A DNA stretch of 64,000 nt, taken from the NCBI RefSeq assembly GCF_030651185.1, contig NZ_JAUSCJ010000022.1, positions 586,750 to 650,749 of the forward strand, written 5' to 3'. Shown in pieces: positions 52,148-62,000 of this stretch (its first letter is position 1; each line of letters opens with the position of its first letter). Below the pieces are notes generated by a model. It ran no database searches and was not told where the DNA came from. It worked only from the letters and a program-made list of their open reading frames with translations. The translations under genes and the position numbers were made by a program. Origin of the DNA: Phenylobacterium sp. (lineage in GTDB: Bacteria; Pseudomonadota; Alphaproteobacteria; Caulobacterales; Caulobacteraceae).

Positions 52148-53362
52148 CTACCCCTTCGGGACCAGCTTCAGGATGCGGCCTTCCGCGCTGTCGATGGCGA
52201 GGTAGAGGGCGCCGTCGGGACCGACCACCACGTCGCGGATGCGTTCATTGAGTTCGGTGGCGATGCGCTCCTCGCCCACCACCTTCTCGCCGTCGAGGGT
52301 GAGCCTCGTCACCGACTTGCCGGCCAGGCCGCCGACGAACAGGCTGCCCTTCCACTTGGGGAACAGGCCGGCGTTGTAGAAGGCCATGCCCGAGGGGGCG
52401 ATCACCGGGTCCCAGTAGTAGATCGGCTGCTCCAGGCCGTCCTTGGCGGAGATGCCGGCGCCGATGGGGCCGCCCTGGTACTCGATGCCATAGGTGATGG
52501 TGGGCCAGCCGTAGTTCTTGCCGGCGGCGGGGATGTTGACCTCGTCGCCGCCGCGGGCGCCGTGCTCGACGGTCCACAGCTTGCCGGTGGCTGGGTTCAG
52601 GGCCGCGCCCTGGACATTGCGAAGGCCGAGGGCCCAGATCTCGGGCCGCGCGCCGGCGGTGTTGACGAAGGGGTTGTCCTTTGGGACCGAGCCATCGGAA
52701 TTCAGCCGCACCACCTTGCCCAGCAGACCGTCCAGCCGCTCGGCCTGCATCCGGCCCGCCAGGATGGAGCGCTCGCCCAGCGTGATGAACAGCTTGCCAT
52801 CTGGCGCGAAGACCAGGCGGCCGCCGTAGTGCAGGGTGGATTCCAGGGACGGCGCCTGGTGGAAGATCACCTGGACCGCCTCGACCTTGGCCGTGCCGTC
52901 GGCGGCCACCACCAGCTTGCCGCGGGCGACGGCGGTGTTGGTCATCTTGCCCTCGGGGTTCTCGGCGTAGCTCCAGTAGATCAGGCCGTTCTTGGCATAG
53001 GCCGGGTCGATGGCCAGGCCCAGCAGGCCGCCCTGGCCCTTGGCGTAGACGGCGGGCAGGCCCGCGACCGGCTCGCTCAGCGCGCCGTCCGCGCCAACGA
53101 TGCGCAGGCGGCCCGGCTTCTCGCTCACCAGCAGCTTGCCGTCGGGCAGGAAGGCGATGGCCCAGGGGTTGGCCAGGCCTTCGGCGACGGTCTTTACCTC
53201 GTATTCGACGCCGGCCTTCATCTCCGGGGCGCGGGTCTGATTCTCGAAGGCCGGTTTCAGGTTGGGGGCGTTGGGCGGACGAGTCTCGACCGAGGCGGCC
53301 TGGGAGGGGCCGCAGGCGGAGAGGAGGGCGGCGACGGCGGCGGTGAAGAGAAGGCGGCGCAT
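52148..53362 (-). CDS. PQQ-dependent aldose sugar dehydrogenase, lipoprotein
   Basis: A 404-residue soluble-type beta-propeller dehydrogenase (glucose/sorbosone dehydrogenase family) that oxidises sugars in the periplasm with PQQ. From ATG 53362 (AAGGAG upstream) the leader ends in a lipobox L-L-S-A-C17, so the enzyme is membrane-anchored. Propeller motifs include [24 protein letters not shown] and the calcium/PQQ region [14 protein letters not shown]. No PQQ synthesis genes are in the window. Confidence 0.92.
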   Translation of the reverse strand: MRRLLFTAAVAALLSACGPSQAASVETRPPNAPNLKPAFENQTRAPEMKAGVEYEVKTVAEGLANPWAIAFLPDGKLLVSEKPGRLRIVGADGALSEPVAGLPAVYAKGQGGLLGLAIDPAYAKNGLIYWSYAENPEGKMTNTAVARGKLVVAADGTAKVEAVQVIFHQAPSLESTLHYGGRLVFAPDGKLFITLGERSILAGRMQAERLDGLLGKVVRLNSDGSVPKDNPFVNTAGARPEIWALGLRNVQGAALNPATGKLWTVEHGARGGDEVNIPAAGKNYGWPTITYGIEYQGGPIGAGISAKDGLEQPIYYWDPVIAPSGMAFYNAGLFPKWKGSLFVGGLAGKSVTRLTLDGEKVVGEERIATELNERIRDVVVGPDGALYLAIDSAEGRILKLVPKG

Positions 53363-53385
53363 GTGAAACTCCTTGAAATCCATAA

Positions 53386-55074
53386 TTAAATTGTCCCGGC
53401 CACCTGGGCCAGGGCGTCGTTGGGGGCCGCGCCCTCGAGATGGATCAGCGACCAGACGGCGAAGAACAGCAGGGGCCAGCGCTCGGCGCCGCCCCCTTCG
53501 AAGGTGGCGCGCACCGCTTCGGGCGTCCGCACACGGCGCACCGCCCCGATCTTGCCGATCCGCTCGGCCAGGTCGGCGGCGCGGGGCGCGATCCATGCGT
53601 CCACGGGGACGGTGAAGCCCTGCTTGCGGGCCCAGGGATCGGCGGCGGGACAGACCCGCTCCAGCCACTTGCGCACCAGCCACTTGCCATAGCGCCCCCG
53701 CACCTTGAACCGGTCGGGCAGGGGGAAGGCGAAGTCGGCGACGGTGGGGTCCAGGAACGGCGTGCGGCCCTCCAGCCCGTGGGCCATCAGGCAGCGGTCC
53801 AGCTTCAGCAGCAGGTCGCCCGGCAGCCAGGTGGCGATGTCAGCCCACTGGGCCTGTTGCAGGCGGGTGAGGCCGGCGGGGGGCCTGGCCTGGGCGCGCC
53901 AGCGGGCGAGCGCCTGGGCGTCGTCGGGGCGGGGCTCGGCGGGACGGCCGCCAAGCCAGGCGGGGCGCAGGGCCTTGCGATAGCGGCCATAGCCGCCGAA
54001 CAGCTCGTCGCCGCCCTCGCCGGTGAGCACCACGGTGAGGGTTCCCTTGGCGGCCTCGGCCAGCTTGTAGGTGGGAAGCGTCGCGTAGTCGGCGGTGGGG
54101 TCGTCCAGGGCCCAGGCGACCTGCGGCAGGATGCGCCAGAAGTCGGCCTCGTCGAAGCGGGTCTCGCGCCAGTCGAGGTTCAGCGCCCTGGCGACCCGCT
54201 CGGCCTGGCCCCGCTCGTCCTTGGCGCCGGGCGCGTCGAAGCCGCAGGTGAAGGCGGTGACCGGCCGGGCGTTCAGCCGCGACATCAGGGTGGCGATGGC
54301 GGCGCTGTCTATGCCGCCCGACAGGAACAGGCCGTAGGGCACGTCGGACCGTTGGTGAACCCTGACGCTGTCCTCCAGCACCGCGTCGAGCTGGTCGATC
54401 AGCGCCGCTTCGTCGCCTGCGGCGCGGGGCGGAGGCGTGGAGAGGAAGGAGCGCTTCGTGGGAGCTTGCAGCTTGCCGTCCATCACCTCGACGATCTCGC
54501 CGGGGGCCAGGCGCTTGAGGCCCTTGAAGATGGTCGCCTCGCCAAGCGTGTAGTTGAAGGCCAGCAGGTCGCGGGCCCGGTCCGCGTCCAGCTCGGCGTC
54601 CAGCAGGCCGGCGAAGGCGCGGGGTTCGGAGGCGAAATAGACCGCGCCGTCCTGCTCCAGCACATAGAGCGGCTTGATGCCGAAGGGGTCGCGGACCAGC
54701 CAGGTGCGGCCGTCGGCGCCGATCAGGCAGAAGGCGTACATGCCCCGCAGGCGCTGGAAGGCCGCCGGCCCTTCCCGGGCATAGAGGTGCAGCAGGGGCT
54801 CGAAGTCCGAGCCGGTGGCGAGCTGACCCTCCAGTCCGAACTCAGCGGTCAGTTCGACATAGTTGTAGATCTCGCCATTGCCGATCACCGTGCCGCCGGC
54901 CGCGTGCAGGGGCTGCCAGCCGCCCTCCAGGTCGATGATCGAGAGGCGCGCGTGGGCCACCGAGCCGCCGCGCACCTGCTCGGTGCGCACCCCGTTGGGG
55001 CCGCGGTGGGTGAGGGTCTCGATCATCGGACGCGCCGACGCCGTCCCGTGCAGCACCCCGGCGATGCCGCACAT
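53386..55074 (-). CDS. Asparagine synthase (glutamine-hydrolysing) family protein
   Basis: A 562-residue class II glutamine amidotransferase plus synthetase. The start M-C-G-I-A-G puts the catalytic Cys at residue 2 after Met removal. R-L-S-I-I-D-L and G-N-G-E-I-Y-N-Y complete the glutaminase. The PP-loop L-S-G-G-I-D-S-A-A and [15 protein letters not shown] belong to the synthetase. Its ATG overlaps the stop of a glycosyltransferase gene (TGATG), so it may amidate a sugar or surface polymer rather than make bulk asparagine. Longer frames upstream are shadows. Confidence 0.92.
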   Translation of the reverse strand: MCGIAGVLHGTASARPMIETLTHRGPNGVRTEQVRGGSVAHARLSIIDLEGGWQPLHAAGGTVIGNGEIYNYVELTAEFGLEGQLATGSDFEPLLHLYAREGPAAFQRLRGMYAFCLIGADGRTWLVRDPFGIKPLYVLEQDGAVYFASEPRAFAGLLDAELDADRARDLLAFNYTLGEATIFKGLKRLAPGEIVEVMDGKLQAPTKRSFLSTPPPRAAGDEAALIDQLDAVLEDSVRVHQRSDVPYGLFLSGGIDSAAIATLMSRLNARPVTAFTCGFDAPGAKDERGQAERVARALNLDWRETRFDEADFWRILPQVAWALDDPTADYATLPTYKLAEAAKGTLTVVLTGEGGDELFGGYGRYRKALRPAWLGGRPAEPRPDDAQALARWRAQARPPAGLTRLQQAQWADIATWLPGDLLLKLDRCLMAHGLEGRTPFLDPTVADFAFPLPDRFKVRGRYGKWLVRKWLERVCPAADPWARKQGFTVPVDAWIAPRAADLAERIGKIGAVRRVRTPEAVRATFEGGGAERWPLLFFAVWSLIHLEGAAPNDALAQVAGTI

Positions 55075-56099
55075 CAGGCGGCTCCGTAGTCGGCGAACAG
55101 GGCGCGCCACTGGGCGACGACGGCGGCCTCGGAGAACTCCGCCTCCACCCGATCCGAGCCATTCTGCACCAGGCGGATGCGCAGCATGGGGTCGGCCAGC
55201 AGGCGGGTGATGGCGGCGGCCAGGGCCTGCGCCTCGTCCACTGGGACCAGCAGGCCGTCCTCGCCGTCCCGGATCAGCGCTGCGGGCCCCTGAGAGGCGG
55301 CGGCCACCACCGGCAGGCCGTGGGCCCAGGCCTGGATCACCACATTGCCCAGGGGCTCGTAGCGCGAGGGGAAGACGCAGATGTCGGCGGCGCGATAGAG
55401 GGCCGAGGCGTCGGTGCGCCAGCCGAGGAACCGCACCCGGTCGGCCACGCCCAGGGCCGCGGCCATGGCCTTGAGCTTGGCCTCCTGCGGGCCGACGCCG
55501 GCGATCCACAGGAAGGCGTCGGGGATCTGGGTCAGAGCCTGGAGCGTGACGTCATGGGCCTTGGCGTCGTGCAGCCGGCCCATGGACAGCAGCAGGGGCG
55601 CGTCGGCCGGCGTGTTCAGCGGGCCCCGTTCCGCCGGCGCGGTCTCGGGCGGGGCGGCGGCGAAGTTGGGGATGTGGCGGACCTTGCCGGCCGGCCACCC
55701 CTGTCCGACGATCCACTCGGCGATGTCCTCGGTATTGGCCACCAGCTCGTCGAAGCCGCGATAGTATTTGAGATTGTAGTAGCCCCCCAGCCGGCCGATC
55801 CGCGCCGGGCCCGCCGGGGTATGCCGCGCGGCCCGGTTCATCCAGGCCAGGGACAGCCTCACGTCCTGCCTGCGGGCGAAGCCGGCGACCTTGGGCCGGG
55901 TCAGAATGTCGATCGGGCCGCCGAACCGGAACGTCTCGGTGGGTACGCCGGCGGCGGCCAGGGCGGCCTGCCGATTCGCATTGCGACGGATGGCGGCGGC
56001 CTGGCGAACGCCCGCGCGGGCAAGCCCCGCGACAAGGTCGACGAAGTACGTCTCTGCGCCGCCTTCGCCGGCCGTTCCAAGGAGGTGGAGCACGCTCAT
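55074..56099 (-). CDS. Family 4 glycosyltransferase
   Basis: A 341-residue GT-B transferase using a nucleotide sugar. The N-terminal G-T-A-G-E-G-G-A-E-T-Y contacts the acceptor. The C-terminal donor site has S-M-G-R-L-H-D-A-K, V-F-P-S-R-Y-E-P-L-G-N-V-V-I-Q-A-W-A (the E-x7-E-like motif with Asn-Val in the middle) and G-L-P-V-V-A-A-A. ATG 56099 gives the usual hydrophobic start S-V-L-H-L-L-G. It is translationally coupled to the asparagine-synthase-like gene, pointing to a joint role in cell-surface glycan synthesis. Confidence 0.92.
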   Translation of the reverse strand: MSVLHLLGTAGEGGAETYFVDLVAGLARAGVRQAAAIRRNANRQAALAAAGVPTETFRFGGPIDILTRPKVAGFARRQDVRLSLAWMNRAARHTPAGPARIGRLGGYYNLKYYRGFDELVANTEDIAEWIVGQGWPAGKVRHIPNFAAAPPETAPAERGPLNTPADAPLLLSMGRLHDAKAHDVTLQALTQIPDAFLWIAGVGPQEAKLKAMAAALGVADRVRFLGWRTDASALYRAADICVFPSRYEPLGNVVIQAWAHGLPVVAAASQGPAALIRDGEDGLLVPVDEAQALAAAITRLLADPMLRIRLVQNGSDRVEAEFSEAAVVAQWRALFADYGAA

Positions 56100-56195
56100 A
56101 TAGGTCGCAAGTCTAGCCGGGCTTTGCGCCGCACCCAAGCCGCTTGAAGCGGCGAACGTCCCACCCTATAACCCGCGCCTCCGCGGGTGGCCCAT

Positions 56196-56272
56196 GGCTG
56201 GGTAGCTCAGTTGGTTAGAGCGGTGGATTCATAACCCACAGGTCGGCGGTTCGAGCCCGCCTCCAGCTACCA
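56196..56272 (+). tRNA. tRNA-Met (CAT anticodon)
   Basis: A 77-base cloverleaf with encoded CCA. The D-arm TAGCTCAGTTGGTTAGAGC is followed by an anticodon loop TTCATAA. The T-arm is GGCGG-TTCGAGC-CCGCC. The acceptor GGCTGGG pairs with TCCAGCT with G-T wobbles at both ends. It lacks the initiator feature of three G-C pairs with an unpaired first base, so an elongator Met tRNA is most likely. Confidence 0.93.
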
Positions 56273-56400
56273 CCCGCGGACAATTCCCTCCAGACGCTTG
56301 CCCGAGACGGTCGCCGAACGGCGTTCTTTCGCGTGGCGAAGCTTGGCTTTGCGTGTAATCCTGGGTTGAGAGACGAGCGGTAACACCTCAGGAGCGCTCC

Positions 56401-56847
56401 ATGACTGACCGCCGCGTACATATCGTCGCCTATGAAACCTCAGGCCACGCGACGGAGATGGTGGTGGGCGCCACCGATCTGAACCGGGACAACGCCCAGC
56501 AGCCGGTCCTGCGGCCCAAGAACCACCGCGCGGGCGCCATCTTCGTCATGGAGGACGTCCACGACGACGGCGCCTTCTATTTCCGTCACGAGGCCAGTGG
56601 ACTGTACCTGGCTCACTGGGGTTTCCGGCAACTGGCCCTGACCAACAAGAGTACGAAGGCTGCGGACAACTACGCGCTTCAGTGCAAGATGGACGGCCTG
56701 GATCCTTCGCCCTGGGTGGCGATCAACAATCACAAGAAGGATCGGGTCATCGACATCGACCACGGGGTCATGACCGATGGCCGGTCGCTTTGCTCGTTCC
56801 CCTGGAACGACGGCAAGAACCAGTGGTGGCGCCTCCAGGACGCCTGA
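56401..56847 (+). CDS. Beta-trefoil (ricin-type lectin-like) protein, paralog 3
   Basis: A 148-residue protein with CAGGAG upstream of ATG 56401. S-P-W-V-A-I-N-N-H-K-K-D, V-I-D-I-D-H-G and the final K-N-Q-W-W-R-L-Q-D-A correspond to motifs of the two proteins at 26795 and 27263, including the terminal Q-x-W. The N-terminal half is more diverged. It has no signal peptide. It is the most distant of the three and stands alone after the tRNA. Confidence 0.7.
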   Translation: MTDRRVHIVAYETSGHATEMVVGATDLNRDNAQQPVLRPKNHRAGAIFVMEDVHDDGAFYFRHEASGLYLAHWGFRQLALTNKSTKAADNYALQCKMDGLDPSPWVAINNHKKDRVIDIDHGVMTDGRSLCSFPWNDGKNQWWRLQDA

Positions 56848-56859
56848 GGCGCGGGCGCG

Positions 56860-57153
56860 TCAGGACGCGCCGCCGGAGCTGGCCACACGCGCGAGTTCCG
56901 CTTCAAGGCGATCGATGTCACCGGCCTCCGTCGGCTGTTGCGCGGCGATCTGGTCGTCCAGCACCCCCGCCAGCTGGCTCAACTCGCTGAAGCCCAGGCC
57001 GCCAGCCAGACCGGAGAGGCGATGGATGCGTGACTTCACCTCGTCTTCGGCCAGGCCGTTCGGCCGACCCCGGGCCTGCTTCAGGACCGACAGATCCTCG
57101 GCGCAGCGTTCGCGGAAGCGTTGGCGCAGGGGCTCCAGCCGATCATGCGCCAA
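56860..57153 (-). CDS. Hpt-domain (histidine phosphotransfer) protein
   Basis: About 97 residues if started at TTG 57153, which has GGAGG seven bases upstream; TTG 57183 is also possible. The motif R-I-H-R-L-S-G-L-A-G-G-L-G-F gives phosphoacceptor His44, with the usual glycine two helical turns on. Flanking helices are amphipathic. The stand-alone Hpt lies next to three single-domain response regulators and a large kinase, so it may pass phosphate between them. Confidence 0.8.
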   Translation of the reverse strand: MAHDRLEPLRQRFRERCAEDLSVLKQARGRPNGLAEDEVKSRIHRLSGLAGGLGFSELSQLAGVLDDQIAAQQPTEAGDIDRLEAELARVASSGGAS

Positions 57154-57670
57154 AGCTCCGCCTCCACGCCGTGCGCGCCTCAAACTGGGAGTGGTGTCGT
57201 TCCGGGCTGCGGCCGATGGCCGCGCGAGCGCTCCGCTCCGCTCTCGCTTCGATTGAATTCTGATTTTGCCGCATGAGTGAATTCATCATCCCCTGGGGCT
57301 CCCTTGCCCCTCTGCCTAATCGCCTGAAATAAAAGGCGTTCGAATTTCTCGCCTTGGGTATCGGCGATGAGGAACCGATACGCCAGCGTCACCTTATGGG
57401 CCTCGAGGATCTTGGCGATGCGGTATTCCACCGCAAGGCCTGCGGGCCGTTGAAGGGGCTTGGAGCCGCGCAGAGCGACGCCATGGTCTCGGATAAACTG
57501 ACGCTCCGGGTGGACGGCGTCCAGGCCATGCTGCACCCTCCACGATCAGTGTCGACTCGGCGAATTGCTGCTACGGGAAGATTTTCGGCGGGCCTTGCCT
57601 GACCTTTGCGAGATTTGATCGGAAACGCCACCTTGCGTCTCCGGATAGTGAGCCCCCGGATAGAAGTAGA
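57154..57670. other. Sparse region with one uncertain open frame
   Basis: About 500 bases without a convincing gene. A minus-strand frame from GTG 57536 to 57180 could encode about 118 residues (V-E-Y-R-I-A-K-I-L-E-A-H-K-V, then F-E-R-L-L-F-Q-A-I-R-Q-R). Its start has no properly spaced ribosome site and I recognise no family. Base composition is less GC-rich than the neighbours, so a decayed gene is possible. Confidence 0.3.
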
Positions 57671-58066
57671 ATGCGACCCGCCAGACCTCCGATACTCGCC
57701 ATCGACGACGATCCTTTCGTCCTGGAAATGATCCAGCTTCACCTCTGGGATTACGATGTCAGAACAGCTCGCAGCGGCGATGAGGCGCTGGCCATTCTGT
57801 CCTACGCCCGTCCGGTGCTGATCCTGCTTGATGTGAACATGCCCGGCATGGACGGGATCGAAACGCTGATCCAAATCCGCAAGCGTTCTCAGCTCGCCGG
57901 CGCGCTCGTGCTGATGCTGACCGCCAAGGCCGATCGCGCGACGATCTCAAAGGCGCTTGCCGAGGGTTCTGACGGGTACATGCTGAAGCCGTTCACCAGC
58001 GGGAACCTGACGGTTCGCGTTCGCCAGATGTTGCGCAAGACGGAGCGGAACATCATCGAACTCTAA
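57671..58066 (+). CDS. Single-domain response regulator 1
   Basis: A 131-residue receiver domain with no output domain. The acidic pocket D-D-D is at 12-14, phosphoacceptor Asp54 lies in I-L-L-D-V-N-M-P-G-M-D-G, the conserved Thr is in L-T-A-K, and Lys106 is in L-K-P-F. It is fully conserved and should be functional. It starts the cluster leading to the MASE1 kinase. Confidence 0.93.
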   Translation: MRPARPPILAIDDDPFVLEMIQLHLWDYDVRTARSGDEALAILSYARPVLILLDVNMPGMDGIETLIQIRKRSQLAGALVLMLTAKADRATISKALAEGSDGYMLKPFTSGNLTVRVRQMLRKTERNIIEL

Positions 58067-58109
58067 GACCGCGACGATCGGCTCGGAGTATCCTCCGCAG
58101 CCCGCGCGA

Positions 58110-58496
58110 CTACCCGCCGTGGAGGAAGCGCCTCACCTCGGAGGCCAGGGTGGTCGGATCGAACGGTTTGGTGATGAAACCCACGATGTCCATGGCCCGA
58201 TATGCCGACGCCTCCTGCGCCTGGGTGCGGGCGGTGATGAAGATCACCGGCATGGACTTCAAGGCCTGGCGCAGGCGCAGGGCCTCAAGCACGGAGGGCC
58301 CATCCATGCCGGGCATCATCACATCAAGCAGGATCACGTCAGGCCGGCACGCGCCGCTATCGAGCAGTTCCAGCGCGGCGAATCCAGAATCTGCGACCTG
58401 GACAACGATATCCTCATCAAGCTGGAGCGATAGTTCCGCCAACTCTCTCAGATCGGGTTCGTCGTCCACATAAAGCACCGTCAACGTCTCGGACAT
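58110..58496 (-). CDS. Single-domain response regulator 2
   Basis: A 128-residue receiver domain: D-D-E at 11-13, Asp58 in I-L-L-D-V-M-M-P-G-M-D-G, T-A-R-T in the fourth strand loop, and a Lys in T-K-P-F-D-P. It has no DNA-binding domain. It is on the opposite strand to the other two regulators, convergent with the first and divergent from the third. Confidence 0.93.
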   Translation of the reverse strand: MSETLTVLYVDDEPDLRELAELSLQLDEDIVVQVADSGFAALELLDSGACRPDVILLDVMMPGMDGPSVLEALRLRQALKSMPVIFITARTQAQEASAYRAMDIVGFITKPFDPTTLASEVRRFLHGG

Positions 58497-58575
58497 GAGC
58501 TATCCTGTTTCGCCGTCACCATCTGGCCCGAGCGTTTTCGCTGGGTCCGAGGCCATTGCTTGTTAGGTCACCGCC

Positions 58576-58944
58576 ATGCGACGCACCATCTGTTTGGTCG
58601 ACGATGATGACATCTTCCGTGAATTTCTCGCCCTCGAGCTGCGGGCCTTGGGCCAACCCGTCGATGAGGCGCCTGACGCCCGGACGGCTGAAGCCCTGAT
58701 GGCCAAGTCGACCTATGCGGCGGCCATCGTCGACATCATCATGCCGGACGTGGACGGGCTTGAGATGATCGGGCGGATTCGCCGCCGCTGGCCCTCCACT
58801 CGGATCATCGCGATCTCGGGCGGCGGTCGCATAAGCGCCGACGAATGCCTGGAAATGGCCGGCCACCTGGGCGCGGATGCGCATATGAAGAAACCGCTGA
58901 GGGGCCGTGACATCTTGACGCTGATCGACGCCGAACCGACTTAG
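58576..58944 (+). CDS. Single-domain response regulator 3
   Basis: A 122-residue receiver domain: D-D-D at 9-11, phosphoacceptor Asp53 in I-V-D-I-I-M-P-D-V-D-G, S-G-G in place of the usual Thr-Ala loop, and a Lys in K-K-P-L-R. The serine replacement is common and compatible with activity. It lies 61 bp upstream of the kinase gene, same strand, and is the most likely direct partner. Confidence 0.92.
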   Translation: MRRTICLVDDDDIFREFLALELRALGQPVDEAPDARTAEALMAKSTYAAAIVDIIMPDVDGLEMIGRIRRRWPSTRIIAISGGGRISADECLEMAGHLGADAHMKKPLRGRDILTLIDAEPT

Positions 58945-59005
58945 CTTCAGGCATAGTCAACCTTACCCGGAAATATTTGCGATCCTTGGCGAGAGGGCCT
59001 CGCGA

Positions 59006-62000
59006 ATGTTTTCCGACGAAGACAGCTTGCACAAGCTATACGGGGACGCCGACCGACAGGGGCGCGCCAACACTTCCAGGCCCGGAACCGGCCTTCTGTG
59101 GATGCTGGCCGGCGTGCTCGGCTACGCCTTCCTGCTCTGGCTGAGCCTCACCTTCCTTCGCGAAGGAAACGGCGTGGCGGCGGTGACGCCGGCCAGCGCC
59201 GTAGCCTTGGCTATGATCATGCGTCGACCGCCGGCCACATGGTGGGCGCCCCTGGGCGCCTGCTTCGCCGCCACGCTCATGGTGGTCGCCGTGGCCGGGG
59301 GGCGCCCGCAGCTGGGCGTCGAGATCGCCGCGGCGAATATGATCGAGGTCGCCCTGGTCGCCGCTGTCCTGTGCCGCTGGCGCGGCGCCCGCTTCGATTT
59401 CGGTCAGTCTGCTGACCTGGCCGTGTTCGCCTGCGTGTGCATGCTCGTGCCCTGGCTGACGTCGATCGTCTATCTTCTGCCCGGCGGGGCCACCCTGCAG
59501 CCTGCCTCCCTCATCTTGCGGGCGGTGGCGCACGGTCTGGGCTTCCTGGTCTTCACCCCCGCCCTCATGCTCCTGCGCTTGAAGGATGCGGAGCTGTTCA
59601 ACCCCGCCCGCCGCCGCGCCGCCCTGTTGTCGGGCCTCATGCTGGCCGTCGCCCTGGGGCTGGTGTTCGGACAGTCGCGCTATCCTCTGCTCTTCCTCGC
59701 CCTGCCGCCGATCGTGCTGATGGCCTTCCTGTTCGAGCTGGAGGGCGCGGCGGTCGCCATCCTCGTCACCACCCTGGTCTCGATCGTCTCAGCTTACGAA
59801 GGGCGGGGGCCCCTGGCCCTGATCACAGGGTCGATGACCGAGCGGATCCTGGTGCTCCAGCTCTTCCTCGCCACCAGTTCCCTGTTGGTGCTGCCGGTGG
59901 GGTCGGCCCTGTCTCAGCGGCGCGCCGTGCTGCGCTCGGTGGGGGGGGCGCGGGACGAAGCCCTTGATGCCCACGCCTCGGCGCGGGAGATGCAGCAGCT
60001 CGCCACCATGGCCGAGAAATTGGCGGGCGTCGCTTACTGGCGGCGTAATCCGGTCACCGGCGAGGCCTGGTGGTCGCAGCAGATGTACGAACTCGTGGGC
60101 TTTCCGTCGGAGGCGGGGGTGCCGTCGATCGAGGCCACGCTGGCGAAGGTCCACCCCGCCGATCGGGATCGTCTGCGCGCGGCCATTGAGGGCCTGATGC
60201 GGGAGGGGGCGCCGGTCAAGGAGCAGGTGACCCTGGAGCGTCAGAACGGGGATCGCCGCGTCATCCGGGTCCAGGCGGAGGCCGAGCAGACACCCGGTGG
60301 TGGAGTAGGCTCGGTGTTCGGGGCCTTTCTGGACGTCACGGACGTCCACCGGACCGAGGCCGCCCTCAGCGAGAGCGAAGCGCGGTTCAGGTCCTGGGCC
60401 GAGAATTCCGACGACGTGGTGGTGCACACCGCCCTCGACGGGCGGCTGAGCTATGTCTCGCCCTCGGTGGAGCGGGTGGCCGGATGGCGGCCTGAGGAGA
60501 TGATCGGCCGCAGCTTCGAAAGCCTCACCCACCCCGACGACTCGGAGCGGGTGAGGAAGGAAGTCGTCCGACGGCTCAAGGCGGCGGACGACGCACCGCA
60601 GCCGCCAATCGAGTATCGGGTCATCTGCAAGAACGGTGAGACGATCTGGGTCGAGGCCAAACCGAAATTTCTGATCGATCCCATGTCAGGGCTGCGCCTC
60701 GGCGTCACCGACGTGATCCGCAACATCACCGACCGCAAGCGTCAGGAGACCCTGTTCCGGCAGGCGGTGGAATCGGCGCCCAACGCCATGGTGATGATCG
60801 ACGCGGCCGGCCGGATCGACATGGTGAACGCCCTGGCCGAGCGGACCTTCGGCTATGAGCGGGGCGAACTGCTGGGCCAGGCGATCGAGATTCTCGTCCC
60901 GGAACGCTTCCAGGTCCATCATCCGGGCCTGAGGGACAGCTTCTTCGCTGATCCCCGATCCCGGGCCATGGGCGCCGGCGGCGACCTGTTTGGCCTGCGC
61001 AAGGACGGGACCGAGTTCCCCATTGAGATCGGGCTCAACCCCATCGAGACCGACGAGGGCCCGAAGGTCATCTCGGCCATCGTCGACATCACCGACCGCA
61101 AGGAGGCCGAGGAGCGTGTGCGCAAGGCGCTGGCGGAGACCGAGGAGGCGCGCGCCGCCCTGGCCAGGAGCGAGGGCGACTACCGGATGCTGGCCGAACA
61201 CTCCTCCGACATCGTCATTCGGACCGACCCATCGGGGGTGATCACCTATTGCTCCCCCGCCGTCCGGCAGCAGGGGTTCACGCCGGAGGAGATTGTCGGC
61301 ACCACCGCCCTGAACCTCTCCCACCCCGACGACATCAGCGCGGCTCTGGCGCGCCGAGCGCAGAACCTCAGCGGCGCGCCGATCGACCCCACGGTGGACC
61401 GACACCAGAGGCTGCGCACCAAGAGCGGCGAATACCGGTGGTTCGAGGGCGCGCCCTCCGTCCTGCGGGATGAGGAGGGCAAGGTGATCGCCGTGATCAA
61501 CAGCCTGCGCGACATCCACCAGCGTAAACAGATGGAGCAGGACCTGCTCGCCGCCAAGGTCGCGGCCGAAGCGGCGGCCGAGGACGCCGAAGGCGCCAGC
61601 CTGGCGATGGCCGAGAGTGAAGCGCGCTATCGTATGCTCGCCGAGCATTCGTCCGACATCATCATCCGCTACGGGCCCGACGGGACCATTCGCTATGCTT
61701 CCCCGGCGGTCACGGCCCTGGGCTACAGCCCGGAAGAGGTGCGGGGTCGCAAGACGCTGGAATTCATCCATGCCGACGATCGTCCCGAAGTGATGGAGCG
61801 TCAGCGGCGGCTCTTCGCCGGACAGTTGGAGCCGGAGGCGCTGAACCACAGGATCCGGTTCGTGCACAGGAGCGGCGAGTTCCGATGGTTTGACGCGGCG
61901 CGGTCCGTCGTTCGGGACGATGCGGGTCAGATCACTGAAGTCATCAGCGCGCTTCGCGATGTGGAGGAGCGCACGAAGATCGAGGTTGAACTGGTCGCGG

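Noticed and set aside
53363..53683. N-terminal extension of the sugar dehydrogenase by about 100 residues
   Set aside because: The extension is the antisense-frame shadow of the asparagine synthase 3' end; the lipoprotein signal and ribosome site fix the start at 53362.
57389..57874. 161-codon minus-strand frame covering the start of the first response regulator
   Set aside because: Overlaps the well-supported receiver gene antisense and has no domain of its own.
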